NCBI RefSeq assembly: GCF_013304385.1
Contig: NZ_JAAITU010000012.1
Coordinates: forward strand, 1-64,000
Reading direction: 5' to 3'
Source of the DNA: Blautia glucerasea
Lineage (GTDB): Bacteria; Bacillota; Clostridia; Lachnospirales; Lachnospiraceae
DNA: 64,000 nucleotides
Shown here one piece after another: positions 8,381-18,500 of the stretch. Each line of letters opens with the position of its first letter. The stretch's first letter is position 1. The position numbers were made by a program, and so were the translations under genes. Below the pieces are notes generated by a model. The model searched no databases, was not told where the DNA came from, and worked only from the letters and a program-made list of their open reading frames with translations.

Positions 8381-9326
8381 TTTTCACAGAAGCTTGAAGA
8401 GATGTTTTATGGTACTTTGCGGGGCAGTTCTTCTGCCCCTTGGTGCCGGCCAGGTTTATGCTTCAGAAGAAGCTCCCCAGGAAACCGTTTCCCAGGAAAC
8501 ACCTGTAGTAAAGAAGGGCCTTTTAAAAGAAGGCAGATACTACTGCTATTACAAAAAAGGAAAAAAAATCCGGAACCGGTGGGTGAATATTGGCTCTAAC
8601 CGTTACTTCTTTAATGCGAAGGGTCATGCAGTGACAAACAGCATGAAAAGAGGCCGGTATGTGTATGTATTTAATCTGGAAGGTAAGCTGATGCGCCCTA
8701 AGAAGCCATCTGTTGTAAAGGTGGGACAGAACCTGTACTATGTGGACCGCAAGGGTCACGCCATTGTGGGCTGGTTTGTGCTGAACAACCGTCTTTACAG
8801 AGGTGATCCTAAAGGCAGGCTGTGTAAGAACCGTGTATATGACGGAATTACCTTTGGGAAGAAAGGCTATGCAGTAAACGATACCAATTCCCAGCTGAAG
8901 ATGCAGACCATGAAGATCTTGTCCAGGATCACAAATGACAGCATGACCAGTTATCAGAAACTGAATGCCTGCTGGAATTATGTGGTAAATAATGTTTATT
9001 ATTATGGATGGTATCCGGGCACTGCAGCAGGATGGCAGAGAAGGTGTGCATTAAATACACTGGCTACCAGCAGAGGAAACTGTTATGGTTATGCCTGTGC
9101 TTTTGCAGCTCTTGCAAAAGAAGCCGGATTTAGCCCTAAGGTGGTAGCCGGCCGTGTTTCCGGTACAAGAGACGGCGCCGGAGATGGTATGACCCGCCAT
9201 TGCTGGGTGATCATTAACGGAGCTTATTATGATCCGGAAGCCCATGCAGCAGGCTGGTATCGAGGAGTATACGGCAGCGGCAGCTATAATATTAACCATC
9301 AGATCAGCCAGATCGTGGATTTCTGA
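8367..9326 (+). CDS. Secreted transglutaminase-like protein with wall-binding-type repeats
   Basis: The 319-residue protein has a signal peptide (LCGAVLLPLGAGQVYASE) and then three or four ~20-residue aromatic repeats of the choline/glucan-binding type (GRYYCYYKKGKK, GSNRYFFNAKGHAV, GQNLYYVDRKGHAIVGW, NNRLYRGDPKGRL) spanning ~55-155. The C-terminal half is a transglutaminase-like domain with Cys239 (RGNCYGYACAF), His278 (MTRHCWVII) and Asp289 (AYYDPEAH). It ends the surface cluster and repeats the catalytic type of its first gene with an added wall-targeting region. The terminator at 9385-9417 follows. Confidence 0.8.
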   Translation: MRTIDFHRSLKRCFMVLCGAVLLPLGAGQVYASEEAPQETVSQETPVVKKGLLKEGRYYCYYKKGKKIRNRWVNIGSNRYFFNAKGHAVTNSMKRGRYVYVFNLEGKLMRPKKPSVVKVGQNLYYVDRKGHAIVGWFVLNNRLYRGDPKGRLCKNRVYDGITFGKKGYAVNDTNSQLKMQTMKILSRITNDSMTSYQKLNACWNYVVNNVYYYGWYPGTAAGWQRRCALNTLATSRGNCYGYACAFAALAKEAGFSPKVVAGRVSGTRDGAGDGMTRHCWVIINGAYYDPEAHAAGWYRGVYGSGSYNINHQISQIVDF

Positions 9327-9384
9327 CAGATCAGGTAAGACTTTCAAAAGCATCTGAGAAAATTTTTATAAAGATTTTAAAAAG

Positions 9385-9417
9385 CATCCAGGGAGTTTTC
9401 TTCCTGGGTGTTTTTTT
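9385..9417 (+). terminator. Terminator closing the surface cluster
   Basis: CATCCAGG (9385-9392) pairs with CCTGGGTG (9403-9410, one G-T pair) and is followed by T7. It isolates the surface cluster from the defence island. Confidence 0.85.
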
Positions 9418-9494
9418 AGATAGTAATGGACATGGATCCCTGCTTGCAGAAAGTGGTTCTAAGATAATCGTTCAAAATTTGGAAGAAAATTCGA

Positions 9495-9523
9495 TTGATT
9501 ATGTTCGTTTCTTGGAGTAGAAT
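9495..9523 (+). promoter_or_regulatory. Promoter of the BREX operon
   Basis: TTGATT (9495-9500) and TAGAAT (9518-9523) are separated by exactly 17 bases, giving a predicted start near 9530 and a leader of about 50 bases before the first island gene. No comparable promoter was noticed at the later gene junctions examined, so the island may be one long transcript. Confidence 0.65.
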
Positions 9524-9582
9524 ATAAATGAAAAATTTTAACTTGCTGCGAGTGACTTTAGACATCGAAAAAGAGGTTCCGT

Positions 9583-9810
9583 ATGGATTTCATGACGATT
9601 AAGCAGGCTTCTGAAAAATGGGGAATCTGCACAAGGAGAGTACAGACATTATGCACGGAAGGGCGAATTGATGGTGCCGAGCGTTTAGGCCATCAGTGGG
9701 TCATTCCTATTAACGCCGAAAAGCCGAAGGATGCCAGAATCAAAAGCGGCAGATACATTAAAACAAAATCCGGAAATGGAGAGAACGAAGATGGAAAGAA
9801 AACCGTATAG
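9583..9810 (+). CDS. Small helix-turn-helix / excisionase-like DNA-binding protein
   Basis: This 75-residue protein begins MDFMTIKQASEKWGICTRRVQTLCTEG..., an N-terminal winged-HTH of the MerR/excisionase type (residues ~4-45) that ends with HQWVIPINAEKPKDAR, followed by a basic tail. Small proteins of this type often lead clostridial BREX operons and could regulate the operon promoter just upstream or act in island excision. GAGG at 9573-9576 is 6 bases before the ATG; ATG at 9592 is an alternative. Its 3' end overlaps brxA by 20 bases. Confidence 0.7.
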   Translation: MDFMTIKQASEKWGICTRRVQTLCTEGRIDGAERLGHQWVIPINAEKPKDARIKSGRYIKTKSGNGENEDGKKTV

Positions 9811-10399
9811 TGCCGGAGCCGTGAAATTTTCGTTCTGGTTCATGGAATTTCGGAAAACCGTGCAGCTTTTGAGTGAGGGTAAGAGCTTTGCAGACATTAA
9901 AAAGTTGAATGAAGAGACAAACATTTATGGCGCACCGACAAAACTACGAGCGCAGCAGATTTATTCTACCGTAACAGCCCGTATCAAGACATTAGATGAA
10001 AGCTTTTACCCAATCTTTCTGAGCAGTGATCTTGCTACACAAAAATTATTTGTGCTGACTGCGGCTCTTTTGCATGACACGCTGTTCTTTGATTTCGTGT
10101 ATGAAGTAGTGCGGGAAAAAATGATTCTTGGTTCCGACGAGCTGACGGATGCAGATATCCGGATATTCTTCAAAAATAAGCAGGAACAGAGTGAGAAAGT
10201 GGCTTCTCTTCAAGACTATACGCTGCACCGCCTCGGCTCCTGCTATAAAACGCAGCTTTATGAAGCTGGGATTTTAGAAAGCAACCGGGCAAACAGCACA
10301 AGAAAAATACTGAAGCCAATTCTTGATATTGCATTTGAGCATTGGCTTTATGACCATGACCTTGGCATCATGGTAAAAACACTGACGGGGGTAAGATGA
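9791..10399 (+). CDS. brxA: BREX protein BrxA (DUF1819)
   Basis: The 202-residue protein starts MERKPYSAGAVKFSFWFMEF, the usual BrxA opening, and has the all-helical DUF1819 pattern: ARIKTLDESFYPIFLSSDLATQKLFVLTAALLHD, broken by a short linker from FDFVYEVVREKM. BrxA is a small DNA-binding component of type 1 BREX. Longer in-frame starts exist upstream (9731), but the ATG at 9791 gives the family length and has a GGAGAG site 7 bases before it. BrxB follows after a single base. Confidence 0.85.
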   Translation: MERKPYSAGAVKFSFWFMEFRKTVQLLSEGKSFADIKKLNEETNIYGAPTKLRAQQIYSTVTARIKTLDESFYPIFLSSDLATQKLFVLTAALLHDTLFFDFVYEVVREKMILGSDELTDADIRIFFKNKQEQSEKVASLQDYTLHRLGSCYKTQLYEAGILESNRANSTRKILKPILDIAFEHWLYDHDLGIMVKTLTGVR

Positions 10400-10400
10400 A

Positions 10401-11021
10401 ATGGACAAGGTGAATTTCTCCGCAGGAGAAAGAGAGGGTGGCCTGGGCCATTTAAGCCAAAGACTGGATGAGATGGAGCTTGCAATCCATAAGCCATCTT
10501 TCCGAAAAGGAACAGGCCGTGCAAATGAGGTCAACTATTGGGTGTTTGATTATCCACCGGAAAAGGAACTGGAAGTTCGGGAGCGTGTAGAGTATCTGAA
10601 AAATAAGAACGACCGGGGCGATGATGATTTTGAGCTTGTGGTCTTTGACCTGTATGATATCATCATTGACTTTTTGGAAAAGAAAAACTTCATGGAAAAG
10701 TGCTATGACTTTGAAAAAAAGCGAGGAATCGAGCGTATCGTCAAGGCAGTGACCAACTCCATGAAGGTAAATGACGATGACAGCCTGATCGTGCAATATA
10801 TCAAAGAACATACGCCGGAGAATGCTGTTGTGTTCCTGACCGGTATCGGCAAGTGCTATCCGATTTTGCGCTCCCACAAGGTGCTTAACAACTTGCACCA
10901 GGCGTTTGTGCGCTGCCCGGTCGTGATGTTCTTTCCGGGAACTTATAATGAGCAGGAGCTGATCCTGTTCAATGAGATTAAAGACGATAACTATTACCGG
11001 GCATTCCGACTGGTAAAGTAA
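10401..11021 (+). CDS. brxB: BREX protein BrxB (DUF1788)
   Basis: The 206-residue protein matches BrxB in length and position. Recognisable stretches are LVVFDLYDIIIDFLEKKNF near the middle, VFLTGIGKCYPILRSHKVLNNLH at ~148-170 (quoted in part), and PVVMFFPGTYNEQELILF near the C-terminus. BrxB is required for BREX function, but its biochemical activity is not settled. It starts one base after the brxA stop and ends 18 bases before brxC, so the three are tightly coupled. Confidence 0.86.
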   Translation: MDKVNFSAGEREGGLGHLSQRLDEMELAIHKPSFRKGTGRANEVNYWVFDYPPEKELEVRERVEYLKNKNDRGDDDFELVVFDLYDIIIDFLEKKNFMEKCYDFEKKRGIERIVKAVTNSMKVNDDDSLIVQYIKEHTPENAVVFLTGIGKCYPILRSHKVLNNLHQAFVRCPVVMFFPGTYNEQELILFNEIKDDNYYRAFRLVK

Positions 11022-11039
11022 TGGATGGAGGAAACTGTT

Positions 11040-14000
11040 ATGCAGATCAAGGACATGTTCCGAAAGAAAATTGACCGTGAGATACAGGGCGTTATCATTG
11101 TTGGTCAGGGTGAAGAAACGAATGTAGCGCAGGAGCTGGAAGAGTATGTTGTGACCCGTGAGCTTCAGCGTCATTTTGCAGATTTCTTTGCAGCATATAA
11201 AAAAGGTATTCAGGGAACCACACCGAAAATGGGTGTCTGGATTTCCGGCTTCTTTGGAAGTGGTAAATCTCATTTCCTGAAAATTTTGTCCTATCTGCTT
11301 CAGAATAAACAGGTCGGAGACAAACATGCCATCGACTACTTTATCGAAGATCAGAAGATTACCAATCAAATGGTGCTGGCAGATATGCAGCTGGCAGCAA
11401 ACACCCCATCGGACGTAATTCTTTTCAACATTGATTCCAAAAGCGATTCTAATGGCAAGGAGAATAAAGATGCCATTGTGAACGTATTCCTGAAGGTTTT
11501 CAATGAGATGCAGGGCTTCTGCGGTTCCATGCCGCACCTTGCTGACCTGGAGCGCAGGCTTTCCGAGGAAGGTCGTTTTGAAGAGTTTAAGGAAAAGTTT
11601 GAAGAAGAGTATGGCGATCCGTGGGAAAGCTCTCGTCAGGACTTCGATTTCATTCAGGATTCCGTTGTCAATGTTCTTTCTGACATGGATTTCATGAGCG
11701 AATCGGCTGCCCGTAACTGGTGTGAGAAAGCAACCGAGAGCTACCAGATCAGCATTGAGGATTTTGCCAAGCGTGTGAAGTCCTATATTGATAAAAAAGG
11801 TAACAACCACCATGTTGTTTTCCTTGTAGATGAGATCGGTCAGTACATTGGTGATGATTCCAAGCTGATGTTGAACCTTCAGACAGTGACGGAAGAACTG
11901 GGCAAGGAATGCATGGGTAAGGCTTGGGTAATCGTAACGAGCCAGCAGGATATCGACTCCATTACCAAGGTGAAGGGTAACGACTTTTCCAAGATTCAGG
12001 GACGTTTCGATACACGCCTTTCTCTGTCCTCTGCCAATGTAGACGCTGTTATCAAAAAGCGTATTCTGGATAAGACTGAGACCGCAGCACAGAGCCTGCG
12101 TCTGCTCTATGACCAGAAAGCAACCATTATCAAAAATCTGATTGTCTTCAATGACGGTGTGGAGAAAAAATTGTACGCCAACGCTGAAGATTTTGCAGAG
12201 GTTTATCCTTTTGTTCCGTACCAGTTTAATTTGCTTGCAAGTGTACTGACCAGCATCCGTACCCACGGTGCATCCGGCAAGCACCTGTCCGAAGGTGAAC
12301 GTTCCATGCTGGCTCTGTTCAAAGAGTCTGCCATGCAGCTGATGGACGATGAGATGGGGGCAATCGTGCCGTTCTATCGGTTCTATGATGCATTGGAGAA
12401 CTTCCTCGACCACAGCCACAGCAGCGTGATTATCCGCGCTTATGATAACAGCTATATCAACCCGGAAAATAAGGAAAAAGATGTCTTTGCGATCAATGTG
12501 TTGAAGACCCTTTTCCTGATTAAATATGTTCTGGAGATCGAAGCCAACGTGGACAACATCGTCAGCCTGATGATTACCAACATTGACGATGATCGCATCT
12601 CTCTGAAAGCACAGGTGGAAGATGCACTGAAAGTGCTGATGCGCCAGATGCTGATCCAGAAGAATGGCTCCATCTATGTATTCCTGACCGATGAAGAACA
12701 GGAAATTAACAACGAAATCGAAAAAGAAAATGTAGAGATGCCGGAGGTCATCACGAAGATTGCGGAGATGATCTATGAGGACATTTTCTCCAGCAAGAAG
12801 TATCAGTACCCCAGCTTTGGTGGGCGGTATGCGTTCTCCTTCAATCAGACAGTGGATGACCGCCCCTATAAGGCAAACCAGAATTACGATATCGGCCTCC
12901 GTGTGCTGACCCCATGGTATGAGGGCGGCACCGATGATGGTACGCTGCGCCTGCTCTCCGGCCAGGGCAAGGAAGTCCTTGTGGTTCTGCCGAACGATGA
13001 TGCGTTCCTGACGGAAATGCGGGCATACTTGAAAATTGAGCGGTTCCTGCGCAAGAATACTTCTGTGCAGCTTGCCAAGTATGAGACCATTAAGGAAGCA
13101 AAGCGCGTGGAGATGCGGGAACGCAACGGTAACGCCAAGCTTTATCTGACGGAAGCTCTGAAAGAGGCTACCATCTATGTCAATGGCGATGTGCTGCACA
13201 CTTCCGGCAAGGAAGTGACCAGCCGCATCAACGAGGCAATCGGAAGATTGGTGCAGACGGTTTACCACAAGCTGTCCTACATTGACGCAGCGATGGGCGA
13301 AGCAGACATCCGGAAGATGTTCAAGACCAGCAATCAGCTGTCACTGGCACTGGGAGATACCGGAGAATCCAATGTTCACGCGCTGGATGATGTGCTGCAA
13401 TTCGTGGCGGGCAATTCCCGGATGCACATGAAAACTTCTATGAAAACCATCAAGGATCGCTTTATGAAAGCACCCTATGGCTTTGTAGAAGATGATATCC
13501 ATTGGCTGGTGGCACGGCTTTTTAAGCGTGGAGACCTGTCCTTTACGGTCAACGGTGAGAGCGTCAATCTGAACAACCGTTCCGAGGAAGAAATCATCGG
13601 CTACATCACGAAGAAGCAGTTTGTGGATAAGCTGCTGACGGAAGTGCGCGTCCGTGTGCCGGAAAACCAGAAAAAGGCCGTCCGCACCGTGATGAAAGAG
13701 CTGTTCAAGGTGGCACCGCCTGCCGATGACGAAGATACCATCATGAAGAACTTCCAGCACTACTGTGAGAATCGGATCACCGAGATTGAGCGGATGGAAC
13801 CGAAATATGAGAATTACACCTATCCCGGAAAAGAACTTCTAGAAAAGGGCAAGAAGCGGCTTTCCGCACTAGTACAGATTCAGGCACCGCTTGAATTCTT
13901 TAAGACTGTATTTGACGAGCAGGACGATCTGATGGATTTTGGCGAAGACTATGAGCCTATCCGAGATTTCTTTGGCAGTGAACAGCTGACTATCTTCACT

Positions 14001-14693
14001 CGTGCGCTGGATATGCTGAATATCTACGAGGACAGTAAGACCTACATCGTGGATGCAGAACTGGAAGACGTGGTGGCTAAGATGCGTACCATCGTCCGGA
14101 TGGCGAAGCCCTACAAGGAGATTCCGAAGCTGCCGGAGCTGCGCGAGAAGTTTATGAACTGCTATATGCGCATTCTGGAAGAGCAGGCAGAGCCGGTCAA
14201 GGATTCCATCAATCAGGATCGGAACCGTGTCTTTGAAGTGCTGAACACCAAGCCCTATAAGGATGCAAAGTTTAACCGTTATCTGGAACTCTTTAAGGAG
14301 ATCATGGACGGTGCGGAGCACTGCAACAATGTCTCCACTCTGCGCAGCTATGCAGATAAGGCGGAGGCACTGAAGCTGCGCCTGCTCAACGAGATGAACG
14401 CAGAGGACATTCGCCTTGTGCAGGAAGCAGCAGCAAAGGCCGAGGCAGAGCGCAAGCGTCAGGAAGAAGAGGCGAAAAAGCGCGGCGAGACCGTGAAACC
14501 GGAAGAAAAGGTGGCAGAACCACAGCCGGTATATAAGGTGCGCACCACGAAGAATGTTTCCATCAAGACGGTTGCCAAGACTGCTTCGTGGCGGCTGGAG
14601 AGCAAGGATGATGTTGATAAATACCTTGCTGCATTGCGCGAAAACCTGCTGAAAGAGATGGACGAAGACACAATCGTCAACATTGAACTGTAA
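11040..14693 (+). CDS. brxC: BREX P-loop ATPase BrxC (DUF499-like)
   Basis: This is a 1217-residue AAA+-type ATPase with Walker A GFFGSGKS at residues 70-77 and Walker B VVFLVDEIGQY (Asp264, Glu265). It is followed by a sensor-like IVTSQQD and a long helical C-terminal half ending in a charged Lys/Glu coiled segment (~1130-1160). BrxC is the large ATPase needed for both methylation and exclusion in BREX. ATG at 11040 is preferred to ATG at 11025 because GGAGG at 11027-11031 then serves as the ribosome site with 8-base spacing. Codon use is GC-rich (many CGC, CTG), unlike the housekeeping genes. Confidence 0.93.
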   Translation: MQIKDMFRKKIDREIQGVIIVGQGEETNVAQELEEYVVTRELQRHFADFFAAYKKGIQGTTPKMGVWISGFFGSGKSHFLKILSYLLQNKQVGDKHAIDYFIEDQKITNQMVLADMQLAANTPSDVILFNIDSKSDSNGKENKDAIVNVFLKVFNEMQGFCGSMPHLADLERRLSEEGRFEEFKEKFEEEYGDPWESSRQDFDFIQDSVVNVLSDMDFMSESAARNWCEKATESYQISIEDFAKRVKSYIDKKGNNHHVVFLVDEIGQYIGDDSKLMLNLQTVTEELGKECMGKAWVIVTSQQDIDSITKVKGNDFSKIQGRFDTRLSLSSANVDAVIKKRILDKTETAAQSLRLLYDQKATIIKNLIVFNDGVEKKLYANAEDFAEVYPFVPYQFNLLASVLTSIRTHGASGKHLSEGERSMLALFKESAMQLMDDEMGAIVPFYRFYDALENFLDHSHSSVIIRAYDNSYINPENKEKDVFAINVLKTLFLIKYVLEIEANVDNIVSLMITNIDDDRISLKAQVEDALKVLMRQMLIQKNGSIYVFLTDEEQEINNEIEKENVEMPEVITKIAEMIYEDIFSSKKYQYPSFGGRYAFSFNQTVDDRPYKANQNYDIGLRVLTPWYEGGTDDGTLRLLSGQGKEVLVVLPNDDAFLTEMRAYLKIERFLRKNTSVQLAKYETIKEAKRVEMRERNGNAKLYLTEALKEATIYVNGDVLHTSGKEVTSRINEAIGRLVQTVYHKLSYIDAAMGEADIRKMFKTSNQLSLALGDTGESNVHALDDVLQFVAGNSRMHMKTSMKTIKDRFMKAPYGFVEDDIHWLVARLFKRGDLSFTVNGESVNLNNRSEEEIIGYITKKQFVDKLLTEVRVRVPENQKKAVRTVMKELFKVAPPADDEDTIMKNFQHYCENRITEIERMEPKYENYTYPGKELLEKGKKRLSALVQIQAPLEFFKTVFDEQDDLMDFGEDYEPIRDFFGSEQLTIFTRALDMLNIYEDSKTYIVDAELEDVVAKMRTIVRMAKPYKEIPKLPELREKFMNCYMRILEEQAEPVKDSINQDRNRVFEVLNTKPYKDAKFNRYLELFKEIMDGAEHCNNVSTLRSYADKAEALKLRLLNEMNAEDIRLVQEAAAKAEAERKRQEEEAKKRGETVKPEEKVAEPQPVYKVRTTKNVSIKTVAKTASWRLESKDDVDKYLAALRENLLKEMDEDTIVNIEL

Positions 14694-14706
14694 AGGAGGA
14701 ATCTTT

Positions 14707-15516
14707 TTGTCAATAAGTCAAATTGAAAGTAAGATAAAGTCATTGCAGTCTGAAATTACACGGTTAAATAAAGCGTATACAGATGAGGCTAAAAAGGAAT
14801 GCGGATATTTAACATCAGCTAGTAGGACGCAAAAATCAATAACAAAGAATACTTCGCCGAGTATGTTAAAGACAAAGTTGAAATCAATATCATCCGATAG
14901 TGAAAAAGCGGAGAAGTCAAGAAAGAAGCAGGCAGAACTGCAAGAGAAAGCGGCGAAAAAGAAGACAGAGTTGGCAAAACAGCAGGCTCTGTTACAGAAG
15001 GAACAGGATAAAGTATTTCAGGAAATGACCAAAAGGCAGAATGAGGCTTTGAATAATCAACGGAAATTAGTTGAGGAGACAGAAAAAATGCAGGAGGAGA
15101 TTGGAACGAAAGAATATGATTTCTTTATTTCCCATGCATGGGAAGATAAAGAAACCGTAGCAAAACCGCTTGCGGATGCTCTTATAGCTAAGGGCGCAAA
15201 GGTGTGGTTAGATAAGTACGCCATGCAAGTTGGGGATAGTTTGCGTCAGTCCATTGATGATGGTTTAGTGCATTCACGGTATGGTATTGTTGTACTATCG
15301 GAAATTTATTTCAAAAAATTTTGGACAGGAAAAGAATTGAATGGCCTTTTTGCAAAACAGGAAGAGGGAAGAAAAGTGATTCTTCCGGTTTGGCACAATG
15401 TGTCAAAAGATACGGTCAAGCAATATAGCCCGATTCTGGCAGATATGGTGGCGTTGAAGACAGCAGACTTTACGATAGATGAGCTGGCAGAGCAGTTTAT
15501 CCAGCTTATTCAATAA
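14707..15516 (+). CDS. Coiled-coil TIR-domain protein embedded in the BREX operon
   Basis: A TTG start at 14707 is chosen because AGGAGG (14694-14699, touching the brxC stop) lies 7 bases before it. The 269-residue product has an N-terminal Lys/Glu-rich coiled coil (~1-132) and a C-terminal TIR domain (~136-265). The TIR hallmarks are EYDFFISHAWEDKETVA, KVWLDKYAMQVGDSL, GIVVLSEIYF and FWTGKELNGL, where Glu210 fits the catalytic glutamate of TIR NADases. Bacterial TIR proteins in defence loci usually cleave NAD+ after phage sensing. Here it is in frame with the operon and 12 bases before pglX. Its DNA is AT-rich next to brxC, suggesting later insertion. NADase activity is inferred. Confidence 0.85.
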   Translation: MSISQIESKIKSLQSEITRLNKAYTDEAKKECGYLTSASRTQKSITKNTSPSMLKTKLKSISSDSEKAEKSRKKQAELQEKAAKKKTELAKQQALLQKEQDKVFQEMTKRQNEALNNQRKLVEETEKMQEEIGTKEYDFFISHAWEDKETVAKPLADALIAKGAKVWLDKYAMQVGDSLRQSIDDGLVHSRYGIVVLSEIYFKKFWTGKELNGLFAKQEEGRKVILPVWHNVSKDTVKQYSPILADMVALKTADFTIDELAEQFIQLIQ

Positions 15517-15528
15517 GAGGAATAGAAA

Positions 15529-18500
15529 ATGAACAAGACAGCCATAAAGAATTTTGCGATCTGGGCGCGGAATAAGCTGATTGCAGATGTCAGCTATGAT
15601 GCTCGCCTGATCGGTATTAGGTCGGAGGGCATTGCAAAGCCGTTGCCGCAGAGCTTCGGCGGCACTCAGTTCTTCGATATCGGCACCGCAGAACCGTATT
15701 CGATTTCCGGCGAGGCCGTGCGGCAGCGTGACAAGCTGATAGAGGTCATCCAGCAGAAGGAAAAGGATACCGACTACAAAACCGCATATCAGTATGTGAT
15801 CGAGGAGGTTGCCTATACATGGTTCAATCGCCTGATCGCGATCCGTTTCATGGAGGTCAACGACTATCTGCCTTCCCATATTCGAGTGCTTTCTTCCGAG
15901 AGCGGAAAGCTGGAGCCGGATCTGGTCACAACACCGTTTGACGCAGAGCTTCCCTTCACTGCGGAGGAAGAAGCTCAGATTTTCCAGCTGAAGCAGGACA
16001 ATAAGCTGGACGAAGTGTTCCGCATCCTGTTCCTGAAACAGTGCAACGCCCTGAACGAGATTTTGCCTGCGCTGTTTGAAAAGACAAAGAACTACACCGA
16101 GCTGCTGCTCAGCCTGTCCGTTATCGACCAGGATGGTGTAGTCTATCACCTGATTCACGATATCCCGGAGGATGACTTCAGCATTGAGCGTGGTGGTCAG
16201 GTGGAAATCATCGGCTGGTTGTACCAGTATTACAACACTGAGCCGAAGGCCGCTGCCTTTGCCAAGAACGGTAAGATTACCAAAGAGGAAATCCCTGCCG
16301 TGACCCAGCTGTTTACCCCGGACTGGATCGTTCGTTACATGGTGGAAAACAGCCTTGGCCGTCTGTGGGTGGAAGGACACCCGGACTGCGGCCTGAAAGA
16401 AAACTGGAAATACTATCTGGAAGAAGCACAGCAGGAGCCGGAGGTACAGGCAAAACTCTCGGAAATTCGTAAAGAGTACGCTGCCCTGAACCCGGAAGAT
16501 ATCAAGCTCATTGACCCCTGCATGGGTTCCGGTCATATCCTGGTATATGCTTTTGATGTGCTGATGCAGATTTACGAGAGTGCCGGCTACAGCCAGCGTG
16601 ATGCTGCAAAGAGCATTCTGGAACACAACATCTACGGTCTGGATATTGATGATCGTGCCTATCAGTTGGCGTACTTTGCCGTGATGATGAAAGCACGGCA
16701 GTACAACCGCCGTATCCTCAACGGAGAAAACACCTGCCATGTCTATGCCATTCAGGAGAGCAACAGCATCAACCGTGCGCACCTGAAATATTTTGGTGCA
16801 GGGATGGACGATATCGAGAAGAACGCGGCTAAGATGCAGTTGGAAGGTCTGCTGGACACCCTGACCGATGCCAAGGAATACGGCTCCATCCTCAATGTGG
16901 AGAACTATAACTGGGATTTGCTGCGCCGGTTTGTGGCAGCGGAGGACACCGACGGCCAGATCAGCATGGACAGCGTGGGTGTGGAAGATACCGCCGAACA
17001 GCTGAACCGGCTCATTGACATTGGCGAGACAATGGCACGGAAATATTGGGTTACCTGTACGAATCCGCCCTATGCAGTTACTGCGAATCTTAGTGCAGAA
17101 GTCAACAATTACATTAAAGATAATTATTCGGACAGTAAATCGGACTTGTTTGCGGTTTTTATTGAGCGTTGTCATCAGCAAACAGTAAGAAATGGGTTTC
17201 AGGCAATGATTACTCAGCATAGTTGGATGTTTCTGTCAAGCTTTGAAAAACTGCGCGAAAAGATGATGCTGACCGAAACTATCAATATGGCACATCTTGG
17301 TGCAAGAGCATTTGAAGAGATTGGTGGGGAGGTTGTACAAACCACGACATTCGTTCGGTGGTCTAATAGCCTAAAAAAATACAAGGGAACATACTGTAGA
17401 TTGACTGATGGCGTTTCTCAGCAAGCTAAAGAAAAAATGTATCTTTCTGGTGAAAACCGTTACCATGTAGAGCAAACTGCTTTTTCAAAAATTCCGGGGA
17501 AGCCGGTGGCATATTGGGCAAGTGATAAAATGTTGGCGATGTATGATTCGGGAAGAACGCTTGGCTCTGAGTATAAAACGATAACAGGGTCTTCAACTGG
17601 AGAAAATGCAACATTCCTAAAATTATGGCAAGAAGTGTCGTCGAAAAAAATAGGTTTTAATATAAGCTCAATATATAATGGATACGGTTATAAATGGATT
17701 CCATGTAACAAAGGTGGATCCTTTAGAAGATGGTATGGCAACCAAGAATATTTAATTAACTGGGAGAATGATGGGATAGAATTAAAGGCCTTTGCAACTA
17801 AGAAGAACAACGGAAAACACTGGTCGAGATTTTTGAAAAGCTTGGATTGCTTTTACCATGAGGGAGTTTCATGGTCAAAAGTATCAACAGGAGATTTTTC
17901 ATGTAGGTATATGCCGGAAGGTTTTATTATGGAGTCTGCGGCATGTGCGATTATGCCAAGCCATGAAGATGTGTTTTTTATGTTGGCGTTAATGAATACT
18001 AAAATAACGCAGGCCGTCTTAAAAATGAAAAATCCAACAATAAATATGCAAACAGGGGACATTATTGCTGTTCCCATTGCAGATGTTGGTAATAAGAAAA
18101 AGAATATCAATGAACTGACACAAGATAATATTGCAAAATCGAAGGAAGAATGGGACTCTTTCGAGGAATCTTGGGACTTTAAGAAGCATCCATTGCTCCG
18201 CAATGTCTCCACGATTTCCGAAGCCTTTATCCAGTGGCAGGCGGAATGTGATGACCGTTTTAACCAGCTGAAAGCCAACGAGGAAGAGTTGAATCGCATT
18301 TTTATTGACATTTACGGCTTGCAGGACGAGCTGACCCCAGAAGTGGAAGATAAAGATGTGACCGTGCGCAAGGCGGATTTGCAGCGGGACATCAAGAGCC
18401 TGCTCAGCTATGCCGTGGGCTGTATGTTTGGCCGCTACTCGCTGGATGTGGAGGGGCTTGCCTATGCAGGCGGCGAGTGGGACGGCAGCAAATACCAGAG

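Noticed and set aside
9528-9602. 24-codon ORF (starts MKNFNLLRVTL) before the BREX HTH gene, possible leader peptide
   Set aside because: Its ATG lies at or before the predicted transcription start of the 9495-9523 promoter and its GGAG site is upstream of the -10, so it would not be translated from that promoter.
10452-13268. 938-codon open frame on the minus strand across brxB/brxC
   Set aside because: It is a shadow of the brxC coding frame: low-complexity His/Leu/Ile-rich product, no ribosome site, and brxC itself is unambiguous.
15403-17220. 605-codon open frame on the minus strand opposite pglX
   Set aside because: Antisense shadow of the methyltransferase gene with no domain and no plausible start; the plus-strand motifs are decisive.
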